In this document: positions 36,763 to 48,455 of the stretch, in pieces
Position numbering within the stretch: position 1 is the stretch's first letter
How the letters are laid out: every line of letters begins with the position of its first letter
Source of the DNA: Vigna angularis
Lineage: Eukaryota > Streptophyta > Magnoliopsida > Fabales > Fabaceae
Length of the DNA stretch: 64,000 nt
Assembly (NCBI RefSeq): GCF_016808095.1
Contig: NC_068974.1
Span: 28,318,825 to 28,382,824, forward strand
Direction: 5' to 3'
Made by a program: the position numbers and the translations under genes
The notes under the pieces: generated by a model
Databases searched by the model: none
Told to the model about the DNA's origin: nothing
The model's input: the letters and a program-made list of their open reading frames with translations, nothing else

Positions 36763-38199
36763 ATGGAAGAAGAATTAGATTTGTCTTACTTGGACCGTGA
36801 ATATATAGATGATGATGTGGTTGGCGTAGACTTTAATATAGTCGCAATGCTACATCAACAATTACAAATAACCACCTCAGTGGCTGCACTAACAATGTTA
36901 TGCATTGTTGGTCATGCCTTGAATATATTGAATATGTGCTCGAGTTATCCAAGTAGTGCAAGCAATTTCGTACCCGACAAAGACCGTCGTAGGGAACATT
37001 TAATGTCGTACCTGGTGCATACTAATCAATGTCGTGACGTTATTCGGATGGGTCCAGAGGAATTTATTAATTTTTCTGAGAGACTAAGAACAACTAAGTT
37101 AGTTAAAGACGTCATTCGCTCAACAGTGGAGGAACAAGTAGCTCAATTTCTTCATATAATTGGCCATAATGTTAAGTATCAAAGTGTCGCATTTTTCTTC
37201 CATCGATTTGGGGCGACGGTTAGCAAACACTTTCATAATGTGTTGGATGCTATTTTAAGTCTAGAATCAGAATTTTTAACTCAGCCATCAGGAGATGAGG
37301 TTCATCCATATGTCTTGAACAACAATCGATTTTATCCTTACTTTAAGGTAATCATTTGAATATGTCAGTGAAAATGTAATTTTATGAAACGATGTTAATG
37401 TTATTCACTTGTATGATGACTTCTTAATTCAATGTTTAGGATTCCTTAGGGGCCATAGATGGTACTCATGTTCGTGTAAGGGTGCCAAGAACATATGCTC
37501 CGAGATTTCGTGGAAGAAAAGATTGGCCAACTCAAAATGTGTTTGCCGCATGTGACTTTAAAATGAAATTCACATATGTTCTAGTTGGGTGGGAAGGCAC
37601 AACATCTGATTCTAGAATCTTAAAAACTGCTCTTGATCGAGATGATCCGTTGGTGATCCCCCAAGGTAAGTGTCTTCATTGGGATGTTATGATTCGTTCT
37701 TTATTAGTGACTAAATACTTATGTGTACAAATGTGTAGGAAAATATTATCTTGGTGACGCTGGATTTATGCTGAAGAGTACGGTTATGACACCATATAGA
37801 GGCGTCAGATATCACCTTAAAGAATTTACACGCAGAGGACCACAAAATCCACGCGAGCTCTTTAACCATCGACATTCATCATTGAGAAATGTTATTGAAA
37901 GAACATTTGGTGTATTGAAAAAATGGTTCCCTATCATTGTAAGTGGCACTGAACCATATTATGGATTGGAGACAATGACAGACATTATATTAGCTTGTTG
38001 TATCTTACACAACTTTATCCGTGGAGTTGATAACGATGACCCATTGCTTAATGAGGTTGATAATGAATTGAATGAAAGGGAAGAGCATAATGTCTCGTCT
38101 TCTCAAGTTCGAGAAGATGATTATATGCTTGGTAGTACTATTAGGGATTCCATAGCAGATGAAATGTGGCGAGATTATCAAAACTCATACTTATTGTAA
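36763..38199 (+). CDS. PIF/Harbinger DDE transposase (DDE_Tnp_4 type)
   Basis: The exon model 36763-37347, 37440-37665 and 37739-38199 keeps frame with GT/AG introns and gives 423 aa without a stop. The N-terminal half (to about residue 195) is helical and holds the HTH-like region (EEFINFSERLR, EEQVAQFLHIIGHN, HRFGATVSKHFHNVL). The catalytic half carries the three acidic residues in recognisable context: first Asp in GAIDGTHVRV (exon 2), second Asp in YYLGDAGFML (exon 3), and Glu in VIERTFGVLKKWF. DIILACCILHNFI follows near the C-terminus, also a family hallmark. The enzyme would cut and paste the element at TWA targets, normally with a Myb-like partner. All catalytic residues are present, so it could be active, but its partner ORF is damaged. 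A frame also opens at 37482 and 37723 from internal Met codons; the spliced model is preferred. Confidence 0.92.
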
Positions 38200-38303
38200 T
38201 TGATTGTTTTTTATGACTATGTTATTTGAATATCACATTTATGATGGTTTTATGATTAATTAAACTTGACGTGTTACCATTTTGTTTATGAAATAGGTTT
38301 AAT

Positions 38304-39419
38304 ATGGACAGCGGTAAGGGAGTAACCATTGAGTCCTCTGGAGGTGCAAGAGAGTTCATTAAATGGACAGAGGACATGGATGCTAGGCTTTTGCGTTCTA
38401 TGATCTAGGAAACCTGTTTGGGTAATAGGGTTGATGGAAGCTGGACAACCCAAGCTTATAATAACATGGTTCAAAACCTTCATAGTTTTGGATATGTTAA
38501 TGTTAGTAAAAGTAATGTCAAAAATCGTCAAAAGGTGTTGAAAGACAGATGGCGTGAGGTTCATGACCTCTTTGCTGGGTTGAGTGGATTTGCCTGGAAC
38601 GCCGTAAGTATGAGATTTGAAGCTGAGGACAAAGTCTGGGATGACCTCATTCAGGTATTTGTTAAATATTCAGATTTGGTGGATTCTTAAAAGACATAAG
38701 TTCAACCACTATCTGTTTAATTTATGTTGTTTCAGTCGAGGTCAAGTGCATCAAAGTGGAGAGTTAACAATATCAGACACTACGATTTAATGGTAGAATT
38801 ATGGGCGGCGGATCGAGCTACTGAGAGTGGTGTTCGGATCACTCGTCAAGCACGTCGACAGCGGGTCGAGCCTCGTGTACAAGTTGATTTGAATCAGAAT
38901 ATGGAGTACATTCCTGAAGAGCCTATCTATCTGGGGTATAGAGACCCAACTCCACCATCACCTCCTCCATCTATGGATGAGTATAGTCTAAGGCAGACTC
39001 AATCTGTGCCTTCCGTTCCATCTGGAGGAACTTCATCCTCACGCGGTTCCAAAAGGAAGGCACCTATGGTCGATGTAATAGATGCTCAATTTGATAAGTT
39101 GACGACCAACCTGGATGGTTTCACAAATGTCCTTGACTCTACAAATGTTCATTTTGGTATAATTTCTGATGCAGTCGCCCGTCAAGTCTCAGCAATGGAA
39201 GATAGAAATCAAATACTCCGTCGCACCTCGACGTACACATACACAGAGGGCGACATTTATGAAATGTTGAGTGCTATGAATATTGCTAATGAAAAGTTGC
39301 TCAAGCAATGTTATGATTTCTTATGTGGAAACCCCACATGTACTAAAAGGTTGATGGAACTTTCACCACAAAAGAGGTGGAATAAGTTATGTAAAATGAT
39401 CTCGTGTGGTGACTGTTAG
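38304..39419 (+). pseudogene. Myb/SANT-like Harbinger partner protein (ORF1), one in-frame stop
   Basis: Two exons, 38304-38654 and 38736-39419 (GT/AG, in frame), give 344 sense codons if codon 35 is ignored. That codon, at 38406-38408, is TAG. The first exon contains a Myb/SANT-like trihelix domain (EFIKWTEDMDARLL before the stop, then GSWTTQAYNNMVQNL, NVKNRQKVLKDRW and FAWNAVSMRFEAED). The second exon has a basic stretch (RITRQARRQRVEPR), a Pro/Ser-rich linker (PTPPSPPPS), a SSSRGSKRKAP nuclear-signal-like segment and a helical C-terminus. In PIF/Harbinger elements such a protein binds DNA and helps the transposase enter the nucleus. Translation could restart at the Met at 38418, losing the first Myb helix. 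Loss of function is likely but not certain. Confidence 0.88.
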
Positions 39420-39654
39420 GGATGTCTTCAATGATTAGTTGTATTACAATTATACTATTATATGTTCAATGTACCTGTTTTGTAATTGTGACTTCTTGGT
39501 TTTCATCCATGTTCAACTTTTAAGTTATGGTTATGGTTATGATGTAATGGTTTGTCTTTGCTTATTGTTATTATTAATATTCAATAATTTGTTATGACTT
39601 AAATTGTTATTGTTTTTTTTATGGTTTTGTTAAAGAAATTGTTAAATAGCCTAA

Positions 39655-40782
39655 TCATCAACCAAAAGGCTTAGAAAAAGTCGTAAGGGAAAAGAGACCG
39701 TAACTGAGGCAGAAGCTGCAACCTATGTCAGACCATCTGTTGAAGAACAATTAGATCAGCGTCGTTTCTTCAGTCGCAGCCATCAGATGGAAAGCTATGC
39801 AGTTGATTTCTACACAAGGAATATTGTTGTCCCAAAAATAATGAATTTCGAATTATTTGCCAGTTCAACCTTATATTTTCAACATCATCTTCTATTTCAA
39901 GGAGTGGTTGAATTTCTGGCATTGCATACACCCTTCTATCCGGATTTGATCAAAGTTTTTTATTCAAATCTGAAGATTTCTGGAAATGAATATTTGCTCA
40001 GTGAGGTTAACAAGAGAAGAATTAGATTGAAACCTATTGATTGGTTGAATGTTGCTAATATGAAGTATGAGGGTCAAAAATTGTGTTATTCAAATATCCC
40101 AGATGACTTTCCATATGATCGGGATATGGCATTAGCTACTATGGTTAGACTAGAAATGCAGGGTCAACGAGTTAAAACAGTTGATTGTTTGAATATTAAT
40201 GATAAACTTCTGCATTATGTTGTTGTGCACATGTTGACTCCACGACTTGGAAATTTTGCAAGGTTATTGCAGGAGGATATCTTCATGTTATGGGTGCTTA
40301 AAAATAATATAGCTATCAATTGGCCTCATCACATCATGCAGCATATGCTTAAATGCAAGGTCGATGACACATCCCTACCATACGGTCTCTTTATCACCCA
40401 AATCATGAAATATTGTGGAGTACATGTTGATGTCGATGCTAGCACTCTCATTGGGACCAAACATCATTTTTTGAAGAGGTTGAATATTGTTAATGTAAAT
40501 GGTCTTTGGAAACACGATGTCGGTAATGATGAAGAAGAAGACCAACCACACCATCATGAGAACCCTGTGCAACCTCCTCCACATCAATCAAATCCTAATA
40601 TGATGACTTAAATGTGGGAGGGGGTTCAAGACTTGCAACACAGAATGTAGGGTATGGAACAAATGAAGGTGCGGGTTTAGCGTATTGAAGATAACTTGGT
40701 AAACCTATCCATCGACATGAACCGACAATTTGCTCACCTGAATTAGAATGTTAACTTAATTCTTCACCATTTAGATGATTAA
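39655..40782 (+). pseudogene. 'Putative plant transposon protein' (PF20167-like) ORF inside Harbinger element
   Basis: The open frame runs 39655-40611, with the first ATG at 39787 (274 aa from there). The 44 codons upstream of that ATG are open and read protein-like (KRLRKSRKGKETVTEAEAA), a basic nuclear-signal-type start without an ATG. The body contains FYSNLKISGNEYLLSEV, IRLKPIDWLNVANMKYEG, LLHYVVVHMLTPRLGNFARL, DIFMLWVLKNNIAINWPHHI and LPYGLFITQIMKYCGV. That order resembles the legume-rich PF20167 family, recalled from memory. After the stop at 40609-40611 the same frame continues protein-like to 40782 (coil-type sequence RIEDNLVNLSIDMNRQFAHLN), with TAG stops at 40648, 40678 and 40744. 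Its function is unknown. It is not a standard Harbinger component. Confidence 0.7.
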
Positions 40783-41029
40783 GTTGCTTACTTGTCCGTG
40801 AATGTATTCGATGACTATTTTGCTTAAATTCACTTATGTTCGCACTTTTTTTTATGTCATGTAATATTATAACTTCGTTTAATTATCGGTTGCATTCAAA
40901 ATTAATAAATCTCACTTCCATAACAAATAAATTCATACTTCTTGGAACTAAATTATATTACAAACAAATACTACATTTAAAAATAAATTCATTTTACTAA
41001 ATTATAATTTTTTTACATTTTAAAAATTA

Positions 41030-41344
41030 ATTTTCAACATTATTTTTAATTTTTTACTCTTTATAAACATTTTTACAATTAAATATAACATTATCAATTA
41101 TCATTTTATATCACTTTAATAACTAGAGACATTTTGATAATCTTTAATTTCTACCATTTAAACAAATTTTTTTAAACTGTCACATCAATCAAATTCTACA
41201 CTAATTCTTACAAATTTTACCTCTAAATTCACTCTCAATTATCTCCAAATCCACTAAAATAAACACAAAAAATTTTATCCTCAAATTCATTCAATCACTT
41301 TTTTCTAAATCATCTCCTTCAATCTTTCTTAAGTGAACACAACC
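41030..41344 (-). repeat. Right terminal inverted repeat of the Harbinger element
   Basis: Reverse complement of 33416-33735 with diverged positions. It ends gtgaacacaacc at 41344. Confidence 0.9.
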
Positions 41345-41347
41345 TAA
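41345..41347. repeat. Right target-site duplication (TAA)
   Basis: Directly follows the right terminus and matches the TAA at 33413-33415. Confidence 0.8.
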
Positions 41348-41896
41348 GTAAGGGAAGGTAGACATGAAATAAGTCTTTGGTTTGGATTAGCTCAAGTGAA
41401 CACATGGACTTGGATGAAACATAAAATTTCTAACGTTAAATTCTTTTATAGTGATTGATATCTTTTGTCTTTTTTTTATGCTTCAAATTTTGTGAACTAG
41501 TAACTTTTGTATATGTGTCAGGTAGTCAAATTATGCATTGGTTGAATAAAAAATGAGAGATTGATTACATAGCATAAAGATTTTAAAAAGACATTTTCCA
41601 TCTTTCTTGAAAGGAAGTAGTGGCAACGTGAAATGGTCAACATTAGTATCTTCTTCACTAAAATATACATTTTTTAGGAAATTGGTACTGGGGTTGGAAA
41701 CATACGTAGCGGTCTTCTTTGGCTATGATTGGTGTGAATCTATATACTTGTTTTGGGTAGACATTTTTTACATGACTTTGTTCCATTGCACCCTGTGTTT
41801 TAGCAAATGCATTTGTCCAATAATGATATCTTTGTGTCAAACACACCGAACTTTCTTGTATTAGTTGTCCACATGGACAATCCATTATGTGCAAAA

Positions 41897-41976
<80 letters not shown>

Positions 41977-42896
41977 CATCTTGTTGGATGTTGATTTTTT
42001 TATGGTTCATTATGTTATCTCTTCTACACTTTTTATGTAGAGGAATATCACATATACATTTTCTTAAGTGTTCTACTATAATTATTTTTTTATTTTTTAC
42101 TGATTAAAAAATAATATATATTAATATTAATCGAAAATTGTGTTTAACATTAACGAAAAGATATTATTGATGTTTTAAAAAAAATGCTATATAACATTAA
42201 CTAAGAAATACTACTAACCTATATTAGAAAAGAAAAATAACATTAATGAACACCACCTAAAAATAATTATAATAGACTTTAACTTAAAAAAAAATCTCTA
42301 TAAATAATGTCTGAACCTCAATTCAACTAACAACTTTTCAACTAAAATTGAATAAACAAATTTCAACTAAGGTTAGACTAAAAAAATGAATATAACACAG
42401 ATTTAAGAGAAGAAACATAAAAACTTTCTCATTCTTTTTTATTTCAAAAAATTGAAATTATTTAATTTTAAGTAATTAAAATTTTAACTAATATATCTCC
42501 AAATTCCTATTAAATTATTGGGAAGAGAGCTCAGAAATTCAGAAGAGTGTAGACAGTGCTTGATTTGGGACCAGAAACTGAAGGGTCTCACTTAGAAAAT
42601 CCAAATCAATCTAAAGCTTTGCACCATATAAGGTTCATCTTGCTTCTTCCCATTGTTGGACCAGTTTTTATTGGATATTTCTACAACACTTTCATTTCTC
42701 ATTTTTTAAGTCCAAACCCACTGCACCAGGAGCACTTATTCAAAACCATATTTATTATTAATACTTTTAAATTATTCTATGCCTTTTTTTTAATTGCTTG
42801 CTTATTTCTTAGGTCATTTTTATTCAATATATTTTTATATAATAAAAATTTGTTTTTTAATTAATTATAGTATTTCGTAAGAGATATTTTCTGTTG
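41348..42896. other. AT-rich intergenic DNA
   Basis: No gene recognised. Open frames at 41607-41864 and 42556-42864 (+) lack codon structure and family resemblance. The part at 42100-42290 has aacattaac(g/t)aa-type repeats reminiscent of subterminal DNA-transposon sequence. Confidence 0.45.
41898..41973. repeat. (AT)n microsatellite
   Basis: Pure AT run of about 38 units. Confidence 0.98.
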
Positions 42897-42901
42897 TACA
42901 T
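42897..42901. repeat. Left target-site duplication TACAT of the solo LTR
   Basis: TACAT directly before TGTAAGG, identical to 45872-45876. Confidence 0.85.
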
Positions 42902-44194
42902 TGTAAGGAATCGTAATTAATTAAAAAAAAAAAAAAAAAAGAGAACGGGGAGGAAGGAACGTGCGCTGCCACAAAGGGACAGTGAACGTTGCTTCCCCCT
43001 TTGAAAACAAAACCAAAAGAAAACAAGAAAAGGAAAGAGAAGAAGAGGGGAAGAGGGAAGAGTTTGGGAAGTTAAAAAGGGAAGCTATGGGTTCTGCTGG
43101 GAGGGGAAATGATTGCTGCCAAATTTTTGTGAGAGAGGAGAAGTTCTTGCTGCAAGTTCTGGGAAAGAGGAGAAGTGGAGAACTTTTGAAGTTTTGGAGG
43201 AGATAGACTCAAAGAATTCACAAAGGAAGTCTTCAAGAGGTAAGGGGTGCTAGATTTTTCGTTTTGATTAGTTAATCTTACTATTTTTGTAAAAATCTAA
43301 AAGCTTTAGAGTTAAAAAAATGGAGGTTTTTCTGGTTTTCTGGAAAACCTGTGATTCTGCAGAATCTGCAGAATCGCGTTCGTCCAATTTGGTTTCAAAT
43401 TGGACGTTCGTCCAAATTAAGACAAATTGAACGTTCGTCCACGTTGATTTGAACGCTCGTTTTTCTTTAGCCTGACGAGCGTTCGCTCATGCGTTCGCTC
43501 ATGCGTTCGTCCAAATTATTCTGAACGTTCGTCCTAACAGTATATGACCTAATATAGGTGGGTTTCTAAGCGTTCGTTCATATATAGTGGATTAACGAGC
43601 GTTGGTGATAGGGATTTGAGTGAAGAGCGTCTGTGTGCATCTGTGAACGTTCGTTCATTCCAAGTAAGGGAAGCTTATTTAATTTTAACTGGTTTGATGT
43701 ATGCTATGTGAACGTTCGTTATTTGGCTGCATGAAAGTAATGCATGATGTATGAAATGATGGTATGAACGTTCGTTATTTTACTGGATGATGTTTCTAGG
43801 GTGATTTGCATGAACGTTCGTTATTTTGATTATATGAAGCTGTTATGCTTGATTTATGTTGAACGTTCGTTTTTATGGAATGAGAATGATATATGACTGA
43901 GTTACATATTATGCATGAGATGTTGGATAAAATGAAATATATGAAATTTGAGAGTTTGGGTTGATATGAACGAATGAGATGATATGATTTTATGAGAAAT
44001 GAACCTTCCCTGAGACGTTGTACGTTCGTTCTGGACGGTCACTGACCGTTCGGTTTTCTTTAGAAAAATGTTTGGAATGTTGATTCTGTCATTTGACACT
44101 CTGTGGTTGAGGACGAACGTCCTTACTGTTTGAGCGTTCGGTTTAGCACTGTTGAATTCTGTACGTTTGATAAACTTCTTTCTTTTTGTACTTG

Positions 44195-44216
44195 TATATA
44201 TATATATATATATATA
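44195..44216. repeat. (AT)n microsatellite
   Basis: Short AT run inside the solo LTR. Confidence 0.95.
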
Positions 44217-44542
44217 ACAGTGCATTTTTCCCGTTCGTATTACTTCTCCAAACTTCTCTTAGTTTATTTTTTTTAGATTTTCAATCTGAGTTATTGAACG
44301 TTCGGTCTTACATCTGACGTTCGCCCAGAATAGCGTTCGGTCTTACACTGGACGATCGTACTGGAAGACGTTCGGTCTTACACTGAACGTACGCTCAAAG
44401 TGTCGTTCGGTTTCATACCGAGCGTTCGTTTTAAATGAGGCTCGGCCTTATAATGGGCGTTCGTCCAAATAGTGCTCGGCCTCGAGCGTTTGTTCAAATA
44501 GTGCTCGGTCTCGAGCGCTCGTTCAAATAGTGCTCGGTATGA

Positions 44543-44712
44543 GCGTTCGTCCTAATAGTGCTCGGTCTCCAACTGAGCGTTCGTCCTAATAGTGCTCGGT
44601 CTCCAACTGAGCGTTCGTCCTAATAGTGCTCGGTCTCCAACTGAGCGTTCGTCCTAATAGTGCTCGGTCTCCAATTGAGCGTTCGTCCGAATAGTGCTCG
44701 GTATGATTTTGA
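44543..44712. repeat. 34-bp tandem repeat, five units
   Basis: Units starting gcgttcgtcctaatagtg occur at 44543, 44577, 44611, 44645 and 44679. The first three are identical; the fourth and fifth have a few changes. Degenerate copies extend upstream to about 44430. The array encodes repeated open frames on the minus strand (44586-44907) that are not considered genes. Confidence 0.95.
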
Positions 44713-45871
44713 GCGCTCGTTCTCTTTTCCCACCAAATAGCGTTCGTCCAATGAATAGTACCATACTTGGCCATTTCCTGAACGTAGCTGTTCCTCTGCC
44801 GTTCGTACTTTAATACGAACGAGCGTTCTGTTAGTCTCGTTCACTGCGTTTGTTCTCGGTTTTCTTGTGATGTGGAACGTTCGGTATTTAAATGATGAAT
44901 AGTGCATGATGAATAGTAAATGCGAAAGAATATATATATGAGATGAATGGAAAGTTATGACTTTTGAAAGAGCGTTCCGGGGAGGAACGACTCAGAAATT
45001 GATTATTGAAATCTGTAAAGTATGAATGTGGTAAGCTTAGCCGGTCGTTCTTCCTGATGTTCCGTGAGTACTCGTTCTCACGTAGAGAGGGTACGTCATG
45101 TGTGGGAATGGCAGGAGGTCCTAGTCCTGATGATTATTTGGACAGATAGGATTAACCTCGGGTGGCAGCTGATGAGAGTTCCAATTACTACATCACCCGG
45201 GTGCACGAACACCGAAGCTACACAAAATCCTTGTAGTCCGGAAAGTCAGTCGTGTTAAGTTTGATTTGTGAATACGTTAATGTGGGTTGTTATTTAATGA
45301 ATGTGTATGTTGAGATATGCATGTATGTTAAATTGTTTACCTGAAATTGCATGTTGATGCATGAGTTAAATTACGTAAGCTTACCCTTTCGTTTTCCTTG
45401 TGTTGTCCATTGTACTTGTACGTCCGTCTTGTCATTGCAATGATCATCCGTGTGGATGTGAGCAGATGGAGACGAGCGTTTGGAAGATGCGCTGAATGAA
45501 GAGAACCTGGTTGATGTCGAAGTGAAGATCTAGCAGTGAGACCGCTCGACCTGTATTGTATTTAGTTGAATTGAGTGGTCGTTCGACCATCTCTTGTTTT
45601 CGTTTAAGTTTATTTCGACCGTTCGGTATTTGTCTTGTGTAAACCATTCTGTCAAGTTTCTTGTACGTTTGGCTTTAATTTGTAAACTCTTATGTGTGAC
45701 GTGTGGCTTTTGCACATTCGTCCGTTATGTTGGATTTGTACTCAAGGACGTTCATCTTTGAGCGCTCATTTGCTTCGCATTTCTTTAACTTTTAGTGTAA
45801 AACTGTTTGAGATTATTATTAAATGTGATTTTCTAAATTTATAGTTATGACTGTATTTTTGGGATGTCACA

Positions 45872-45876
45872 TACAT
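45872..45876. repeat. Right target-site duplication TACAT of the solo LTR
   Basis: Identical to 42897-42901. Confidence 0.85.
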
Positions 45877-47983
45877 AATAAGTGTCTAGTTTTAGTACAT
45901 TATTTTATGTGAAACTTACTTTTGCTTCCGTAGTATAAAATATCATTAAAAATTAAACGAAATGACAAAAATTCAAAAAAAGTTTAAAGTATTTAATAAG
46001 TTTATGCACTATTTTTACATAGTATGTACGCATAAGTAGAAGCACGTTATAAAAGATCTCTCAAATGAAATTACAACTATACTTGTGGTTTTTTTTAACG
46101 AACATTGATTAAAAACATATAATTACTTAACTTGTTCTTTATAATTTTAAAAAGTTTGGGTTAAAATGAATTTTTAGATTTCTAATTTAACAATGAATTT
46201 CTAAAATTGATTTCTCGATAATCTTTCGTTAATTAGTATTCATGGCCATGTATTGGAAAAATAATACTACCTTCTTCGGTGTCTTTAAATTATAAAAAGG
46301 TATTTAATATTTTATTTATTAAATAGAAAAAAGGGTGTTATCAACATAAAACACTTAAAAACATTACATTTTTTTATAAAGTTTATTCTTCACACAAATA
46401 CTTTAAAATTTATCATAAAAATATGGAGTATTTTTTTATGAAATGTGATGTCATCACAATAAGTGTCATAAAATTTTATTACAAAAAAAAATATGATTTC
46501 ATTCTATATTGTGACACCAAAAATGTTATAATATTAATTTGTTTTTTTACTAAATACAATTAAGAATGTTGTTATTAATTGTGATGAGAAGATTCGTCAC
46601 AAAATGGAAGTCGTTTAAGTTAAATAAGATTCATTTAATTTTTTAATTTTTTTTTTAGAATAAAATGTGTAAGTTGAAGTGGGAAAACACTAGTGAAAGA
46701 TTATAATGTCGTTTAAAGAAAAACAATTATGCTTTAATTGAGTAATGACAATCAATTCTTACCTGATACTCATGAGATAAAATTTAAAGAGAAGGTCATA
46801 GAAAACACTAAAAAAGAACAATGGTTGCAAACGTGGAATTAGTGGGCATCGTTAATGGAATATGAGCAATTTTTAGACAATTATTTTAATTATTGTTTTA
46901 TTTTTATTTTATTTGAGCTTAAATTGTCAAAAGGTGGAAAAATATAAATAGGTTATTTGGGTTTTAAAAAAAAAAGGTAATAAATTATATTTAGAACACA
47001 GATACTTTAATAACACACAGTAAACAGGATAATGACAAATCAAGTAATATGTTTGTCATAATTTGAGTCTGATTTCTTTTATTAATTTCTATTTTATCTT
47101 TGATATTGTACTTTATGATTAGTTTTTTAAACATATTTTGTTTTAATCTAGTTTCATCTTTAACATTTCCTTCTAATGCATAAACTTTTAATTGAGAAGA
47201 CAAATAAGCAAATTACATATATGTATGAAATTGGTCAATAATATAAATAATTTACATATAAATTTTGTAAAAATTGTAAAATTCTATATTAAAAAACACT
47301 ATAATTTAAATGAAAAATAAGTATTTGGTAGTATTCTTATAAGAATTGATATCAAATTAATTTGGTCCAAAATAAAGATATTGAACAAATATCAAACCAA
47401 AACTTTTGAGAATCACTTATATAATATTTCAAAGGTAATCTAAATCTTATCGAGTTAAAAGCTTTAGATTTCAGGTACCAATGTTGTTGATGTAATAGTA
47501 TATATGTGGTATCATCGAAATGATAATGTAAAATATAAAAGAAAAATAATATTGTAATACTCCATAAAAAATATACTCTGTTAAAAACTCTCTTTAATAA
47601 TATAATAATATTATTAAAATTTTAAATTAAAAAATAAAATAAAAATATTATTATTATTATAAGCGATAATATTTAATGCTTTTTAATAATATGGACGTAT
47701 GATGACTAAAAAAACCATGTTTATTAATTTGGACTCTTTTCAGGAATAGTAGGTTTGGGTGAGTGACTTAACGTTGTGATAATTTGTGGCCATATACATC
47801 GATCACTCAGTTATTTTCGTAATCTTATCTGTTTGCTGTGCAATGCAATCTTCTCTTTCCATTATTTCTTCTCGTGCTTGCTTCCTTTACCTTAGGTTGC
47901 AAACTCCATTCTTTTTCTTTCATCGTTTGATTAACTTTTTATAGAGTTTTACAAAATTTAAAAATCTTCTCCTAAATCAGAAT

Positions 47984-47988
<5 letters not shown>

Positions 47989-48024
<36 letters not shown>
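47989..48024. repeat. (AT)n microsatellite
   Basis: Pure AT run. Confidence 0.96.
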
Positions 48025-48025
<1 letters not shown>

Positions 48026-48379
48026 CTATTAATTACTAAAAATTATTTTATATAAAATGTAATTTTAATTTACAAAAAAAGAATCATTTTTTTATCTTAA
48101 ACTTTTACGGAGAAATTTCTCGATTGATCCTCAGATAAGTGTCGTCGGAACGGTTATCATTTCGGTAATTTCAAGGAATTTATAAATATATATCAATTTA
48201 TATATACTGAATCTTTACATAACATATATTGTTTTTGTTTGACTCGGGGCTAGAGTATAAAATAAATATAACTCCCTAAAAATTCAGCTAATATAAATAC
48301 TATAATAAATATCACATCGAAAATCTCAACTGATATAAAATAAACAATTAATAATACTTCAAGTTATTACATTTTTTTT

Positions 48380-48381
<2 letters not shown>

Positions 48382-48452
<71 letters not shown>
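48382..48452. repeat. (AT)n microsatellite
   Basis: Pure AT run of about 35 units. Confidence 0.97.

Positions 48453-48455
<3 letters not shown>

Larger units (their letters stand above)
33416..41344 (+). mobile_element. PIF/Harbinger DNA transposon, 7.9 kb, three ORFs
   Basis: Termini are GGTTTTGTTCAC (left) and, read on the minus strand, GGTTGTGTTCAC (right). The inverted repeats extend about 320 bp at roughly 80% identity by eye, with shared blocks such as agtggatttggag, taattgagagtgaattt, agaattagtgta and atataaaatgataattg. The flanking TAA duplication is present on both sides. Inside, on the plus strand, are a DDE transposase (36763-38199), a Myb/SANT-like protein with one stop (38304-39419) and a 'putative plant transposon protein' ORF (39655-40782). 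A LINE fragment and other AT-rich DNA fill 33.7-36.4 kb. Superfamily membership is supported independently by transposase type, partner ORF, TIR sequence and target duplication. Confidence 0.92.
43370..44870. repeat. CG-rich degenerate motif field (acgttcg type)
   Basis: Dozens of copies of (g/a)acgttcgt, gagcgttcg and cgttcggt occur at irregular spacing in an otherwise AT-rich window. Many form the palindromic core aacgtt. The density of CG dinucleotides is far above that of the flanks. Confidence 0.85.
42902..45871 (+). mobile_element. Solo LTR, 2970 bp, chromovirus-like, CG-rich interior
   Basis: It starts TGTAAGGAATCGTAATT and ends ttttgggatgtcaca, flanked on both sides by TACAT, the 5-bp duplication expected of LTR retrotransposons. 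No coding interior exists, so the element was reduced to one LTR by recombination. The start (TGTAAG...), the block gtcctagtcctgatgattat...ttaacctcgggtggcagct (45120-45170) and the end correspond to the chromovirus LTRs at 3800-6110 and 12265-14163. A poly-A run lies near 42920-42940. From 43380 to 44870 the sequence is full of gttcg/cgttc/gaacg motifs. Short open frames here are treated as composition artefacts. Confidence 0.9.

Noticed and set aside
42556..42864. 102-codon ORF with a hydrophobic middle
   Set aside because: AT-rich, Phe/Ile-biased, no recognisable motif; probably chance.
44586..44907. Minus-strand ORFs with repeated RTLSWRPSTIRTNAQLE-type units
   Set aside because: Direct translation of the 34-bp array and flanks in the solo LTR.
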